Positions 1 to 8,401 of a stretch of DNA of 41,074 nt are shown piece after piece. Both the position numbers and the translations under genes were made by a program. The DNA is from Haloquadratum walsbyi J07HQW1 (GTDB lineage Archaea; Halobacteriota; Halobacteria; Halobacteriales; Haloferacaceae). Under the pieces are notes generated by a model that did not search any database, was not told the DNA's origin, and saw only the letters and a list, made by a program, of their open reading frames with translations. Within the stretch, counting starts at the first letter, position 1. Each line of letters begins with the position of its first letter. The stretch lies in assembly GCA_000415965.1 (NCBI GenBank), contig KE356560.1, positions 2,933,897 through 2,974,970 on the forward strand, in the 5' to 3' direction.

Positions 1-519
1 GCGCTTCGTGATCTCCCAAATCAACTGCAATCAGTTATCGATAATTCAACCGCAAAATCAGTCGTTGAGGAATATGTCGATTATGATGCGTACTTCTTCA
101 TTGGTCGTGGACTTCACCGACCTGTTGCACTAGAGGGGGCACTCAAATTCAAAGAAATCACATATGAACATGCTGAGGGATTTGCAGCCGGCGAACTCAA
201 ACATGGTCCACTTGCGCTTGTTACACAGCGGACACCGATATTCGCAGTTGTCACCGGCAATGGAGAGCGCGCTCAAAAGACAATCAGCAATATCAAAGAG
301 GTCCAAGCACGCGATGCCCCGGTGGTTGCGGTTACTGACGAGCAATCGGAAGTCAGACGATACGCTAATTACACCCTTGAGATTCCACAGACCCATCCAA
401 GGATAGCGCCAGTGCTCGCAAATACGCAACTGCAACTGGTTGCATATCACATGGCTGACCGAATGAATCGCTCAATCGATAAGCCACGAAATCTGGCAAA
501 GAGTGTGACGGTTGAGTGA
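1..519 (+). CDS. glmS: Glutamine--fructose-6-phosphate aminotransferase (isomerizing), C-terminal part
   Basis: This is the 3' end of a gene that starts before the window; the frame is open from base 1. GlmS makes glucosamine-6-phosphate from fructose-6-phosphate and glutamine, the first step to UDP-GlcNAc for surface glycans. The visible 172 residues are the second SIS (sugar isomerase) domain. They show the family signature EGFAAGELKHGPLAL around residues 59-73 and the canonical C-terminal tail DKPRNLAKSVTVE, whose lysine lies in the active site in known GlmS structures. The gene ends at a TGA, and a T-rich tract follows about 60 nt later. A glmU-type gene 1.9 kb downstream on the same strand fits a shared amino-sugar role. 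The N-terminal glutaminase domain is outside the window. Confidence 0.95.
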   Translation, partial: ALRDLPNQLQSVIDNSTAKSVVEEYVDYDAYFFIGRGLHRPVALEGALKFKEITYEHAEGFAAGELKHGPLALVTQRTPIFAVVTGNGERAQKTISNIKEVQARDAPVVAVTDEQSEVRRYANYTLEIPQTHPRIAPVLANTQLQLVAYHMADRMNRSIDKPRNLAKSVTVE

Positions 520-576
520 GATTGGATACAATAGTCAATATCAACAACGACGTTTATTCGAACAGGATATTATCGA

Positions 577-593
577 TATTGTTTTTTGTTTTG
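577..593 (+). terminator. T-rich tract, probable terminator of glmS
   Basis: A run of six T followed by a run of four T lies about 60 nt after the glmS stop, before the convergent small ORF. Archaeal polymerases commonly terminate at such T-tracts. No strong hairpin precedes it. Confidence 0.4.
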
Positions 594-622
594 ATGTCAG
601 AAGCGATTGTTCCCTGATTGGA

Positions 623-790
623 TTAATGATACGGGAATTTCTTGCTGGGTGGATATACAAACGCTTGCAACAGTTCGATAAGTCGGTCGTTGGCTATCTG
701 CCGGTCATGCCGGATTGTGACGGGGCGGTTGTCCGGTCCGTATGGATCAACTGTAAAAAACTCAATCCCTGGTTCAGGATATAGTGCCAT
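623..790 (-). CDS. Small acidic protein of unknown function (55 aa)
   Basis: I do not recognise this protein. It is a 55-codon minus-strand frame with an ATG at 788-790 and a TAA at 623-625. The composition looks protein-like and haloarchaeal: it starts MALYPEPGIEFFTVDPYG, has a basic-acidic middle (TIRHDRQIANDRLIELLQAF) and ends KKFPYH. An in-frame TGA lies about 13 codons upstream of the ATG, so it cannot be much longer at the N-terminus. It is divergent from the RNA-ligase-like gene (start at 829, 38 nt away) and convergent with glmS, an arrangement expected of a real gene. It could instead be the C-terminal remnant of a larger decayed gene. The overlapping plus-strand frame 512-784 is less convincing. 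Confidence 0.45.
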   Translation of the reverse strand: MALYPEPGIEFFTVDPYGPDNRPVTIRHDRQIANDRLIELLQAFVYPPSKKFPYH

Positions 791-828
791 TCCGTCGAGT
801 TGTGTCGGTTGAGGTGAATCATACGATC

Positions 829-1905
829 ATGAAAATATACCCGAAGGTGCCGCGCTACGATCATCCGGTTGTCCCGTCGGACTTTTTTGATTCCGAGTCG
901 CTCACACTTACTGAGAAAGTCGATGAAAACTCGTTCCGGTTTACACTGTATGATGAGCGCTACGCAGCACAGTACTCAGAGGCGGTCATTGAAGCCGCTA
1001 CCGGAGATGGCAGCCTCGTTTTTGGAACGCGAAAGAAGATCCGCGGTAGTCATCGCGATGTCCTCGCCAATATCGATGGTGCACTTTATCGTGCAGTACG
1101 GTGTCTCCATGAGAGTGTTAAGACGGCTCCTCTCCGACACCTACACGACACATTCGACGGACCACTGATCATCTATGCCGAGAATCTCGTGTATTCAACA
1201 CTTGATTATGGGTTCGACACAAGCGAACTTCCCGCGTTGGTGGGATTCGATATCCTCCCATACGCCAACGTTAACACAATGGTACCGTCGGGAAGTCCAT
1301 ACGAAGAGACATATGAGGGGTTTCTCGATCATGAGACAGCATGGGCGATTTTTGAGCAACTTCGCGTTGATGAAGCTCCAATTGATGTGTCCTTTGTCCC
1401 AGCACCAATCCTCAAGCAGTCTGACGGCGACTTCGACCCAACGACGTACACGTTCCCCACCTCGTCGCTGGCAGATGACGTCCAACTTGAGGGAATAGTT
1501 ATCCGAAGTCCAGCTCGGGATCGTCGCGTAAAGCTCGTCAGGGAGGCGTTTCAAGAACGTAATCGCGAGCAGTTTGGTCAGCGACCTGCAGACGCTGACT
1601 CCGGGGCGGCATACGTCGTCGCTACATACTGTACATCAGCCCGAATCCGAAAGCAGACCCGGACGCTTGTTGTTGAGGAGGGACGTGAGTTTGGTCTTCA
1701 TCTCAATGAGGACCTCTACCAGCGCGTCGTTGAGGACATTTGGGCTGAGCACTGGCAGGAACTGATGACGCTCGATAGATCGTTCACACCGACGGACGTG
1801 TATCCGCTGGTCGCCAAGCGGTGTATTGCCGAACTCAGACAGATGCAGACAAATGCAGAATTGAACGACGCACAACCGACTGAATTGTGGCAACATCTCT
1901 TCTAG
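829..1905 (+). CDS. ATP-dependent RNA-ligase-like nucleotidyltransferase
   Basis: This 358-residue protein carries motifs in the order of the covalent nucleotidyltransferase (RNA/DNA ligase) superfamily. EKVDENSFRF at residues 29-38 matches motif I, with K30 as the candidate AMP-accepting lysine. IIYAEN near 114-119 matches motif III, GFDIL near 139-143 motif IIIa, EGIVIRS at 221-227 motif IV, and VKLV near 234-237 motif V. The usual KxDG is KVDE here, so the glycine is replaced. Such enzymes adenylate themselves and seal or modify nucleic-acid ends; the substrate cannot be read from sequence. I chose the ATG at 829 because it gives a sensible N-terminus (MKIYPKVPRYDHP); a GTG at 784 would add 15 residues and overlap the small divergent ORF. 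It sits between glmS and glmU with no obvious metabolic link. Confidence 0.75.
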   Translation: MKIYPKVPRYDHPVVPSDFFDSESLTLTEKVDENSFRFTLYDERYAAQYSEAVIEAATGDGSLVFGTRKKIRGSHRDVLANIDGALYRAVRCLHESVKTAPLRHLHDTFDGPLIIYAENLVYSTLDYGFDTSELPALVGFDILPYANVNTMVPSGSPYEETYEGFLDHETAWAIFEQLRVDEAPIDVSFVPAPILKQSDGDFDPTTYTFPTSSLADDVQLEGIVIRSPARDRRVKLVREAFQERNREQFGQRPADADSGAAYVVATYCTSARIRKQTRTLVVEEGREFGLHLNEDLYQRVVEDIWAEHWQELMTLDRSFTPTDVYPLVAKRCIAELRQMQTNAELNDAQPTELWQHLF

Positions 1906-2378
1906 ACTGCGAGACAAACAAAAGTGTGGAGACTTCGTCGTTCCGGGACAGCACCATATCAATAGGAGTATAATGCTTACCGGTCCTATCCTGTCGAGCA
2001 GGTTTCGTTTTTATATCAATGCCCGGACCGGCTCTGTCCGATTCTGTTCGAGAGTTCCCTGGTTTGACGCAACGTACCGAAACCAGAACCGGGGAAAGTA
2101 ATCTCTCAACCGATACAGTCCATGACTGTCCAGGTCGGGTGACCAGCATTTCTCGTTCGACCACCGCGATTTGAGCGAGGTTTTGGAAATATTGCGAAAG
2201 CACGCTTCTGAAACACGAGGTGTATTGATCGAGCTTGGAGTGGTGATTGGTAATTATGTGTACAATAATATAATCACACACATAACTATCAGATGCATTA
2301 TTTTGGCTGTATCAGTTCGGTGGTAAGACCAGATGATAAACCCGAATCACTATTTCAATCCCGATACCGCATTTATGT
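1906..2378. other. Gene-free spacer with inverted repeats
   Basis: This 473-nt gap precedes the glmU-type gene. It holds a 7-bp inverted repeat, CTGGTTT...AAACCAG, near 2059-2089 with a GC-richer surround. A short plus-strand frame (from about 2126) reads DLSEVLEILRKHASETRG without a start codon. No complete gene or RNA was recognised. A possible TATA-like element (ACTATTTCA, about 2348-2357) lies 22-31 nt before the next start. Confidence 0.4.
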
Positions 2379-3590
2379 ATGCAAACAGTCATTCTCGCTG
2401 CCGGCAAGGGGACACGAATGCGACCGCTCACTGAGTCAACCGCAAAACCGATGCTTCCTGTTGCTGGTGAACCGATTGCAGCGCATACAGCACAAGCAGC
2501 AATCAATGCTGGGGCATCACGTCTCATCTTTGTTATTGGGTACGAAGCAGAGTCGGTGAAAGAGTACTTTGGAGAATCATATCAGGACACTCCCGTCGCA
2601 TATGCAACACAGACAGAACAACGTGGAACAGCAGATGCAGTTCGGGCTGCAAAAGCAGAACTGACTGAGGACCCATTTGTCGTCCTCAATGGCGACAATC
2701 TGTATGATGTCTCTTCACTGGAGTCACTCTATGCATCTGCACCATCGATTGGGACCGTTCGTGTCGAGAATCCAAGCGCGTATGGGGTGGTTGAGATCAC
2801 TGAGGATGATGAGAGTGAATCGGATATGTCTAAGCGCGTGAGCGGTGTTGTTGAGAAGCCTGCTAATCCGCCGTCAAACCGAATCAACGCTGGCGCATAC
2901 GCATTCCCTGAAACAGCACAGGGATGGCTTGACGTCGATCCGAGCGAACGTGATGAATACGAGCTCACTGACACACTGCAACAAACCTGTGAGTCAGTTT
3001 CCGTCACTCCAGTGGATATCGACCGGTGGCTAGATGTTGGTCGTCCATGGGAATATCTCGAAGCAAACGAATGGAAGTTGAGTGAGTGTCGTCCCCGATT
3101 TGAGGGTGATGTCAGTCCAGATGCAGACCTCCGAGGAAGTGTTGTTGTTGAATCTGGCGCAACAATTGAGCCGGGAGTCGTCATCGACGGTCCTGTCTAC
3201 ATTGCCAGTGGTGCAACAATTGGTCCGAATGCATACATCCGGGGGGCGACTGTGATTGGACCGGGTGCCCACGTCGGTCATGCTGTTGAGATCAAAAATA
3301 GTGTCCTCCGTTCGGGGACATCTGTCGGGCATCTATCGTATGTTGGCGACAGTATTCTTGGATGTAACGTGAACTTCGGGGCTGGAACAACGGTTGCAAA
3401 TCTCCGTCATGATGATGCCGATATCAAACAGACGGTGAAGGGTGAGCGGATATCAACAGGACGGCGAAAGTTCGGTGTCGTCTGTGGGGACGGCGTCAAG
3501 ACTGGGATCAATACGAGTCTGTCACCAGGTGTGACACTGAGTTGTGAAGCACGGACCGAGCCTGGTGAAACAATAACCCGCGATCGGTGA
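2379..3590 (+). CDS. glmU: Sugar-nucleotidyltransferase/acetyltransferase, GlmU type
   Basis: The 403-residue protein has two parts. Residues 1 to about 235 are a nucleotidyltransferase domain with the signature LAAGKGTRMRPLTE (5-18), the substrate motif KPMLPVAGEP, and GDN for metal binding. From about residue 245 a left-handed beta-helix of hexapeptide repeats follows (for example ATIGPNAYIRGATVIGPGA), the acetyltransferase fold. This two-domain layout fits archaeal bifunctional enzymes that convert glucosamine-1-phosphate to UDP-GlcNAc. The close relatives are glucose-1-phosphate thymidylyltransferases, so exact substrate is inferred; the nearby glmS supports GlcNAc. A short acidic insertion (EDDESESDMSK, about 144-154) interrupts the catalytic domain. 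The ATG at 2379 starts directly at the first beta-strand, as usual. Confidence 0.85.
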   Translation: MQTVILAAGKGTRMRPLTESTAKPMLPVAGEPIAAHTAQAAINAGASRLIFVIGYEAESVKEYFGESYQDTPVAYATQTEQRGTADAVRAAKAELTEDPFVVLNGDNLYDVSSLESLYASAPSIGTVRVENPSAYGVVEITEDDESESDMSKRVSGVVEKPANPPSNRINAGAYAFPETAQGWLDVDPSERDEYELTDTLQQTCESVSVTPVDIDRWLDVGRPWEYLEANEWKLSECRPRFEGDVSPDADLRGSVVVESGATIEPGVVIDGPVYIASGATIGPNAYIRGATVIGPGAHVGHAVEIKNSVLRSGTSVGHLSYVGDSILGCNVNFGAGTTVANLRHDDADIKQTVKGERISTGRRKFGVVCGDGVKTGINTSLSPGVTLSCEARTEPGETITRDR

Positions 3591-3592
3591 CA

Positions 3593-3609
3593 CATCACGT
3601 GTCGTGATG
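3593..3609. other. Perfect hairpin after the glmU-type gene
   Basis: CATCACG and CGTGATG form a perfect 7-bp inverted repeat around a TGT loop, starting 3 nt after the glmU stop. It lies between two convergent genes and may help 3'-end formation; no T-tract follows. Confidence 0.4.
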
Positions 3610-3650
3610 ATTCCCTGAGGTGATGGGAGAGAAGTTGTGCCCGAGCGTCG

Positions 3651-3899
3651 TTAATTGTCGACAATGTATCGCTCAGCCTGTTGGTCAATCAACTCACGTT
3701 CGCGTAATGTCGAGAGAATGCTGTACAGCGAGAGTTTCTGCATATTAAGTGCCGATTGAAGCTCTGAGAGCGTTGTCTCACCGTTTGCTGATAAAAAGAG
3801 ATACACAAGTTTCGCTCGCGGCGAAGTCAGTTCTGAAGGCACTGACGGCGTTTCAAGCGACGTTGTCGATTCAGAGTCAAACGCGCGCTGCATTGTCAT
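3651..3899 (-). CDS. Small winged-HTH transcription regulator (TrmB/MarR-like)
   Basis: This 82-residue protein is mostly a winged helix-turn-helix. After a polar N-terminal tail of about 27 residues come SPRAKLVYLFLSANGETTLS (helix 1 and the turn), LQSALNMQKLSLYSILSTLR (helices 2 and 3) and a short wing ending RYIVDN. Haloarchaea have many such single-domain DNA-binding proteins; targets cannot be inferred. It is convergent with the glmU-type gene. The sdh operon stands upstream on the same strand but is separated from it by about 450 nt, so it is probably transcribed alone. ATGs at 3899 and 3893 are both possible starts; the first is kept. Confidence 0.75.
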   Translation of the reverse strand: MTMQRAFDSESTTSLETPSVPSELTSPRAKLVYLFLSANGETTLSELQSALNMQKLSLYSILSTLRERELIDQQAERYIVDN

Positions 3900-4347
3900 A
3901 TCTGTGTTTTGATTTCGACGATAATAAAATTCGCTGACGACAATTGTCGAATTACTCTATCCAGACCAGTCATGAACTGTTCACTGTATGCTACAATCAA
4001 CTCCACAGCACCGATGGGACATGATAGGATATTCAACAGAGATTCCTGAGTTGTCTCATCATCTGGGTCACCCATTCACCAATCTGCTTGATAGCTAATG
4101 AGTAATGAGATATCATCAAAGAGACACACAACAGCGCAACTAGTGTCGACCTCGCATACATTCGATCATCTGACAGACTAAGTCCAATAATATCGGATAA
4201 TATCTGGTGTGACTCATCATAACTCGACGCACGGCTCAGGACTGATTTTACAATCTACTAGCAAGTATTGGCTCAGATATAAATCCCAATCTCAATCACA
4301 ATCAAAATTACAGTCAACTCCGAAAATCCAGAATAAAGCCGCAGGAC
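3900..4347. other. Spacer between HTH gene and sdhA
   Basis: This gap of about 450 nt shows no credible ORF or RNA gene. Its right part (4284-4308) is a degenerate 6-nt repeat built on NNCAAT. It would contain the promoter of the HTH gene and the 3' end of the sdh transcript. Confidence 0.4.
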
Positions 4348-6198
4348 TCAGTAGCTTCGAATCTTCGGTTCGTATTGCTTCGATTCGCCTTCAAGAATCA
4401 CGGGCTTATACCACAGTTCTGGTGATCCATCATTCCACGAAAGAAGGGTATGTTTCAGCCAGTTTTGATCATCACGTTCTTGATGTTGTTTTCGCCAATG
4501 AGCGCCACGGAATTCATCACGAGCAAGCGCACCAAGCGTGATTGCCTCTGCAAGATCGATGATATTCCGTGTTTCAATTGTATGCAGGAGATCAGTGTTG
4601 AACGTGCGTGACTGGTCGGCAACCCCGACGTTCTGATATGCACGTCGTGCATTTCGGATATCCTCAACTGCCTGTTTGAGGCTTTCTTCCTCTCGGAAGA
4701 CGTTCACATTCTCTGTCATCGTTGATTGGACGGCATCGCGGATTTCTGAGTGATTGCGACCGTCATCATTTGCGAGGAGTGCGTCAACGTGTGTTCGTGC
4801 CTCCTCAGTTGCACGCTCAACGAGTCCTGCTGGTGATTGTGCTGCACTGGACGCTGCAGCAGTTCCACCATCAGCCACAGCATCCCCACCGGACGGACGA
4901 ACCGATCCCGGTTCAACAGGCGTATCAACTGCGCCGGGTTCCCAATCACCGCGCTTGCCAGTCGGAATCTTTGCTCTGCCCAAATCACGACCAGCAGCAT
5001 GATGACCAGCACGCGCTCCGAAGACAATAAGCTCTGGAAGGGCATTCCCGCCAAGTCGATTCGACCCATGCACGGATGCACAGGCACACTCACCAGCAGC
5101 GTACAGACCCGTAATGCAGGTCTCACCGTTTTCGTCGGTCTCGATACCACCCATTGCATAATGCTGACCAGGTTTGACTGGCATCGGTTCTTCGAGTGGA
5201 TTCACACCCTCAAAATCGGCTGAAAGATGGATAATATTCTCAAGGCGGTCGGTGATTCGGTCCTCACCAAGATGCCGCATATCAAGATGGACGTATTCGT
5301 CCTCAATCCCACGACCCTCATTGACCTCTGTTAATTCCGCTCGAGAAACAACATCACGGGATGCGAGTTCACCATCATTGTTGGCGTATCCATGTTCGTA
5401 CATGAACCGCTCACCCTCATCATTATACAGGATACCGCCTTCACCACGAACACCCTCAGTAATAAGCACGCCCGTAGACGGCAATGTCGTTGGGTGGAAC
5501 TGGATGAATTCCATGTCCTCAAGCGGTGCACCAGCACGGTAAGCCATCGCAACACCATCGCCAGTATTGGCGACTGCATTCGTTGTATGATCATATACCT
5601 GTCCGAGACCACCAGTTGCAAGAATCACCCCGTTTCTCGCCTGGAAGCCCTCAATCGAACCGGACTGAATATCATATCCAACGACGCCATGACAGCGGCG
5701 GTCCTCAGGGCGTTCATCATCAGTTACCGCAAGATCAAGCACATGCCATTCATCATAGACCTCGATTCCGCGCTTGACTAACTGTTCATACATCGTATGA
5801 AGCAATTGATGCCCAGTCTCTGCACCTGCATATGTTGTTCGTGGGAATGATAACCCACCGAATGGACGCTGGCTGACGCGACCATCATCATCACGTGAAA
5901 ACGCCATCCCCCAGTGTTCAAGTTGGATGACTTCCTCAGGGCTATCCTGCGCTAGTGTTTCGATTGCTGGTGCATCCCCGAGATAATCAGAGCCCTTCAT
6001 CGTATCGTAGGCGTGATCCTCCCAGGAATCACCCTCACGAAGGGCAGCGTTGATTCCACCCTCCGCAGCGCCAGTGTGGCTTCGCACCGGATGGAGTTTC
6101 GAAACAATGGCTACGTCCGCTCCTTCTTTTTGTGCTGCGATGGCTGCGCGGAGTCCTGCGCCCCCTGCGCCCACCACAATGACATCGTGTTCGTGCAT
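4348..6198 (-). CDS. sdhA: Succinate dehydrogenase flavoprotein subunit
   Basis: SdhA oxidises succinate to fumarate on the cytoplasmic side of the membrane and passes electrons through FAD to SdhB. The 616-residue protein begins with the FAD-binding motif VVGAGGAGLRAA (8-19). The covalent-flavin site follows as RSHTGAAEGG, with H41 the FAD ligand. Further signatures are the substrate-site QFHPTTLPSTG, the arginine-rich TEGVRGEGG and the C-terminal HGSNRLGGNALPELIVFG. A Gly/Ala/Ser-rich linker (about 430-465) separates the capping and C-terminal helical domains. It starts at an ATG 56 nt after the sdhB stop and is the last gene of sdhCDBA. Length and motifs are complete. Confidence 0.96.
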   Translation of the reverse strand: MHEHDVIVVGAGGAGLRAAIAAQKEGADVAIVSKLHPVRSHTGAAEGGINAALREGDSWEDHAYDTMKGSDYLGDAPAIETLAQDSPEEVIQLEHWGMAFSRDDDGRVSQRPFGGLSFPRTTYAGAETGHQLLHTMYEQLVKRGIEVYDEWHVLDLAVTDDERPEDRRCHGVVGYDIQSGSIEGFQARNGVILATGGLGQVYDHTTNAVANTGDGVAMAYRAGAPLEDMEFIQFHPTTLPSTGVLITEGVRGEGGILYNDEGERFMYEHGYANNDGELASRDVVSRAELTEVNEGRGIEDEYVHLDMRHLGEDRITDRLENIIHLSADFEGVNPLEEPMPVKPGQHYAMGGIETDENGETCITGLYAAGECACASVHGSNRLGGNALPELIVFGARAGHHAAGRDLGRAKIPTGKRGDWEPGAVDTPVEPGSVRPSGGDAVADGGTAAASSAAQSPAGLVERATEEARTHVDALLANDDGRNHSEIRDAVQSTMTENVNVFREEESLKQAVEDIRNARRAYQNVGVADQSRTFNTDLLHTIETRNIIDLAEAITLGALARDEFRGAHWRKQHQERDDQNWLKHTLLSWNDGSPELWYKPVILEGESKQYEPKIRSY

Positions 6199-6254
6199 GG
6201 ATAGCTAAATGATTATAAGCAATTTTTATATTGAGCGTGTCTGACTTGAATGTT

Positions 6255-7126
6255 TCACCAAAATTTAAGATTGTTTTTCACAGCCTCACGCTTGAGCTCT
6301 TGGATATGTTCGGTCAGTGGAATATCCTTTGGACAGACATCAGTACAGGAAAACTGTGTTTGACACCGCCAGACACCATTCTCCCGTTCAATAATCTCAA
6401 GTCGCTCCTGCTTCATCTCATCACCCTCTCGTTCGTCCATAGTGAATCGATATGCCTTATTAATTGCAGCAGGACCGAGATAATCATTATTGCCGGCAGC
6501 GACATTACACGAAGACATACACGCACCACACCAGATACAGCGCGTTGACATCTTGACTTTCTCGCGGTTTTGTCGTGACTGACGCTGTTCTTCAAGTTCG
6601 CCCTCTGGAAGGTCATCAGTCTGGAAATACGGTTCGACAGACTCCATTTGATCATAGAAGTGCTCCATATCAACGACGAGGTCCTTGACAACATCCTGGT
6701 GTGGGAGAGGCTCGACTCGAACTGGCTCTTCGAGATCCGATAGCTGTGTTTTACAACACAGTCGTTGTTTTCCATTGACGAACATTGCGTCGGAGCCACA
6801 GATTGCCTGTCGACAGGAATGCCGGAAGGTGAGACTGGAATCGTAATTATCCCGAGCGTACATCAGCGCATCAAGAACTGTCATACCCTTATGATAGGGG
6901 ACATGAAAGTCATCGAATCGAGGTTCTTGTTTCGCTGCAATCTCAGGGTCATATCGGAACACCTTCAGGACGTATGTCTCCTCGTCCTCGTCTGAATCAT
7001 CGTGTTCGGTATCGGTCTCGATCTCACTGAGTGGATCTGTGAGTGGTGCTTGCGGTGGAGGAGACTCTTCTTCACCTCGCTGGTGGTTGCTTCGTCTTCG
7101 GTTTGTTGTGGGAGTTGTGTGCTCAT
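6255..7126 (-). CDS. sdhB: Succinate dehydrogenase iron-sulfur subunit, N-terminal frameshift
   Basis: SdhB carries electrons from SdhA to the membrane anchors through three Fe-S clusters. The [2Fe-2S] site is CRQAICGSDAM...CC, with Asp at the third position as in E. coli SdhB. The cluster ligands CIWCGACMSSC and CTDVCP follow for the [4Fe-4S] and [3Fe-4S] centres. The frame for these extends upstream of 6962 as LTDPLSEIE...DEDEETYVLKVFRYD, the usual haloarchaeal N-region, but has no start codon. A start exists in another frame at 7126: ATG encoding MSTQLPQQTEDEATTSEV. Joining the two needs one extra base near 7072, giving ...TSEVEEESPPPQAPLTD. So the gene appears intact apart from a single-base deletion in the acidic linker; the GTG at 6962 alone would truncate the first beta-strand. 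Confidence 0.9.
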
Positions 7127-7340
7127 TGGTGATGATGGTCGTGATAGTGATTATGATTGGAATTCATCTGATATCGCAAGATATCGTGTATTTGTCTCTG
7201 CTACTGGTTGATCTCTATCGGTATCGGTATCGGTATTGGGGTTGATATCGGTTGCACAATGATCTTGTGGGTACCAAACACAGATACTCTGTTGGAATAG
7301 ATTAATTTGAGTTGAGTTGAATTGACTTGTCTTGATTCGA
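7127..7340. repeat. sdhD-sdhB spacer with hexamer repeats
   Basis: A gap of 214 nt separates sdhD from sdhB, although these genes usually abut in haloarchaea. It holds a GGTATC-type 6-nt tandem repeat (7215-7238) and a degenerate TTGA/TTGAGTTGAA tract (about 7305-7345). No gene was seen in it. Confidence 0.5.
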
Positions 7341-7712
7341 TTAGATTGGTATCCCGTCAGCCCACGCAATTGCGGTTCGAACGCCCTGTACGATCAAGAT
7401 GATACTTGCTGCGCCAAGAACGAGTTTTGTTGCTTTTTTGCGAGTTCCTGAGAGACCCTGATTGATTAATGCGTTATAAACGCCGTTGACGCCATGGAAC
7501 GTTGCAGTGATGAGGAAGAGAATCATCAACGAGAAATACGTCAGTTCCTGCATTCGTCCCTGTGACATCGCGAAGGTAACTTCATCGGCATGGTGGACAA
7601 AGTGCAGTAAGAAGAAATGAAACGCTAACACCACCACAAGAAATGCCGCGGTAATACGCTGCCACAGCCATCGACGACCGCCACGTTTGAATGAAGAGTA
7701 GTGTTCTGCCAT
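7341..7712 (-). CDS. sdhD: Succinate dehydrogenase membrane anchor subunit D
   Basis: This 123-residue membrane protein has three hydrophobic segments (about 17-40, 57-78 and 95-113), as expected for a cytochrome-b-type SDH anchor. The N-terminus GGRRWLWQRITAAFLVVVLA and the internal ATFHGVNGVYNAL match the family; the histidine in HGVNG and those in HFFLLHFVHH are candidate heme or quinone-site residues. It anchors SdhAB to the membrane and helps bind quinone. Its ATG overlaps the sdhC stop (TAATG), so the two are translationally coupled. Product and position in sdhC-D-B-A agree. Confidence 0.9.
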   Translation of the reverse strand: MAEHYSSFKRGGRRWLWQRITAAFLVVVLAFHFFLLHFVHHADEVTFAMSQGRMQELTYFSLMILFLITATFHGVNGVYNALINQGLSGTRKKATKLVLGAASIILIVQGVRTAIAWADGIPI

Positions 7713-8107
7713 TATCCAAACACCCCTGCAAGGAACGTCGGCACGCTCGCAACGACAATCGCACCGGTAAGTATCAGCGATGCGTAAAAACTCTGATCCT
7801 GTCCGCTAATCCCAACGCCAAGGTCAACAAAGAGGAGTCGGAGTCCGTTGAGAATGTGAAAAACCGAAACCGCAAGCAGACCGATTTCAAGTAATCGGAC
7901 GATTAACAGACTCTCAAGCGACTGAATCGTCGTTGTGTATGCTTCAGGGCTCTGTAACGCTGTTGAGAGGACGGCAATATGCGTGAATAAATAGCCCACG
8001 AGGACCCAACCCGTGAACTTGTGGAATACCCAGGCCCACATGCCGGCTGAGAACTCTCGCCATCGACCGAAATCCTCGACGAGGCCCCGATTGTAAGACT
8101 GACTCAT
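7712..8107 (-). CDS. sdhC: Succinate dehydrogenase cytochrome b subunit C
   Basis: First gene of the operon. The 131-residue protein has three membrane segments and the SdhC features [16 protein letters not shown] (N-terminus), [20 protein letters not shown] (with a likely quinone-side His/Lys) and [17 protein letters not shown] (heme-region histidine and arginine). I start it at the ATG ending at 8107 (MSQSYNRGL), although an ATG at 8119 would add four residues. A good TATA box at 8133-8141 lies about 27-32 nt before 8107, which fits a leaderless mRNA beginning at that codon and is too close to 8119. Confidence 0.92.
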   Translation of the reverse strand: MSQSYNRGLVEDFGRWREFSAGMWAWVFHKFTGWVLVGYLFTHIAVLSTALQSPEAYTTTIQSLESLLIVRLLEIGLLAVSVFHILNGLRLLFVDLGVGISGQDQSFYASLILTGAIVVASVPTFLAGVFG

Positions 8108-8132
8108 AGCCAGCATCATTTCTGAATGGCGG

Positions 8133-8141
8133 GAATATAGT
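8133..8141 (-). promoter_or_regulatory. TATA box of the sdhCDBA operon
   Basis: On the minus strand the element reads CTATATTCC, about 26-34 nt before the sdhC ATG. This is the normal archaeal TATA distance for a leaderless transcript. Confidence 0.55.
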
Positions 8142-8401
8142 CCTTACGTGTGTACTTTGTGGCTATTCATATTCATAAATTACTACTCATAACTGAGTGA
8201 AGTGCCGTAATTGGGAATATTGTGTCTCATATCGATAATACGCGAAGAAGAGGACATCAATTGTCGAAGAGACAACTCATCGATTTTATGATATGATACA
8301 GTGAGAGAAATAAAAGATGACGAGCGGACCACTTCTGAATACGGTGAGATATTTTTTTACTTGGATGTGGGGTGTCGTGTGAGAGAGGTCAGATGTTTGA
8401 T

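Noticed and set aside
512..784. Plus-strand 90-aa frame after glmS
   Set aside because: It overlaps glmS and the minus-strand 55-aa frame, and its composition is Cys- and Ile-rich without haloarchaeal acidity.
1835..2281. Minus-strand 148-aa frame behind the ligase gene
   Set aside because: It overlaps the end of the ligase gene, is rich in Ser/Arg/Val and shows no domain pattern.
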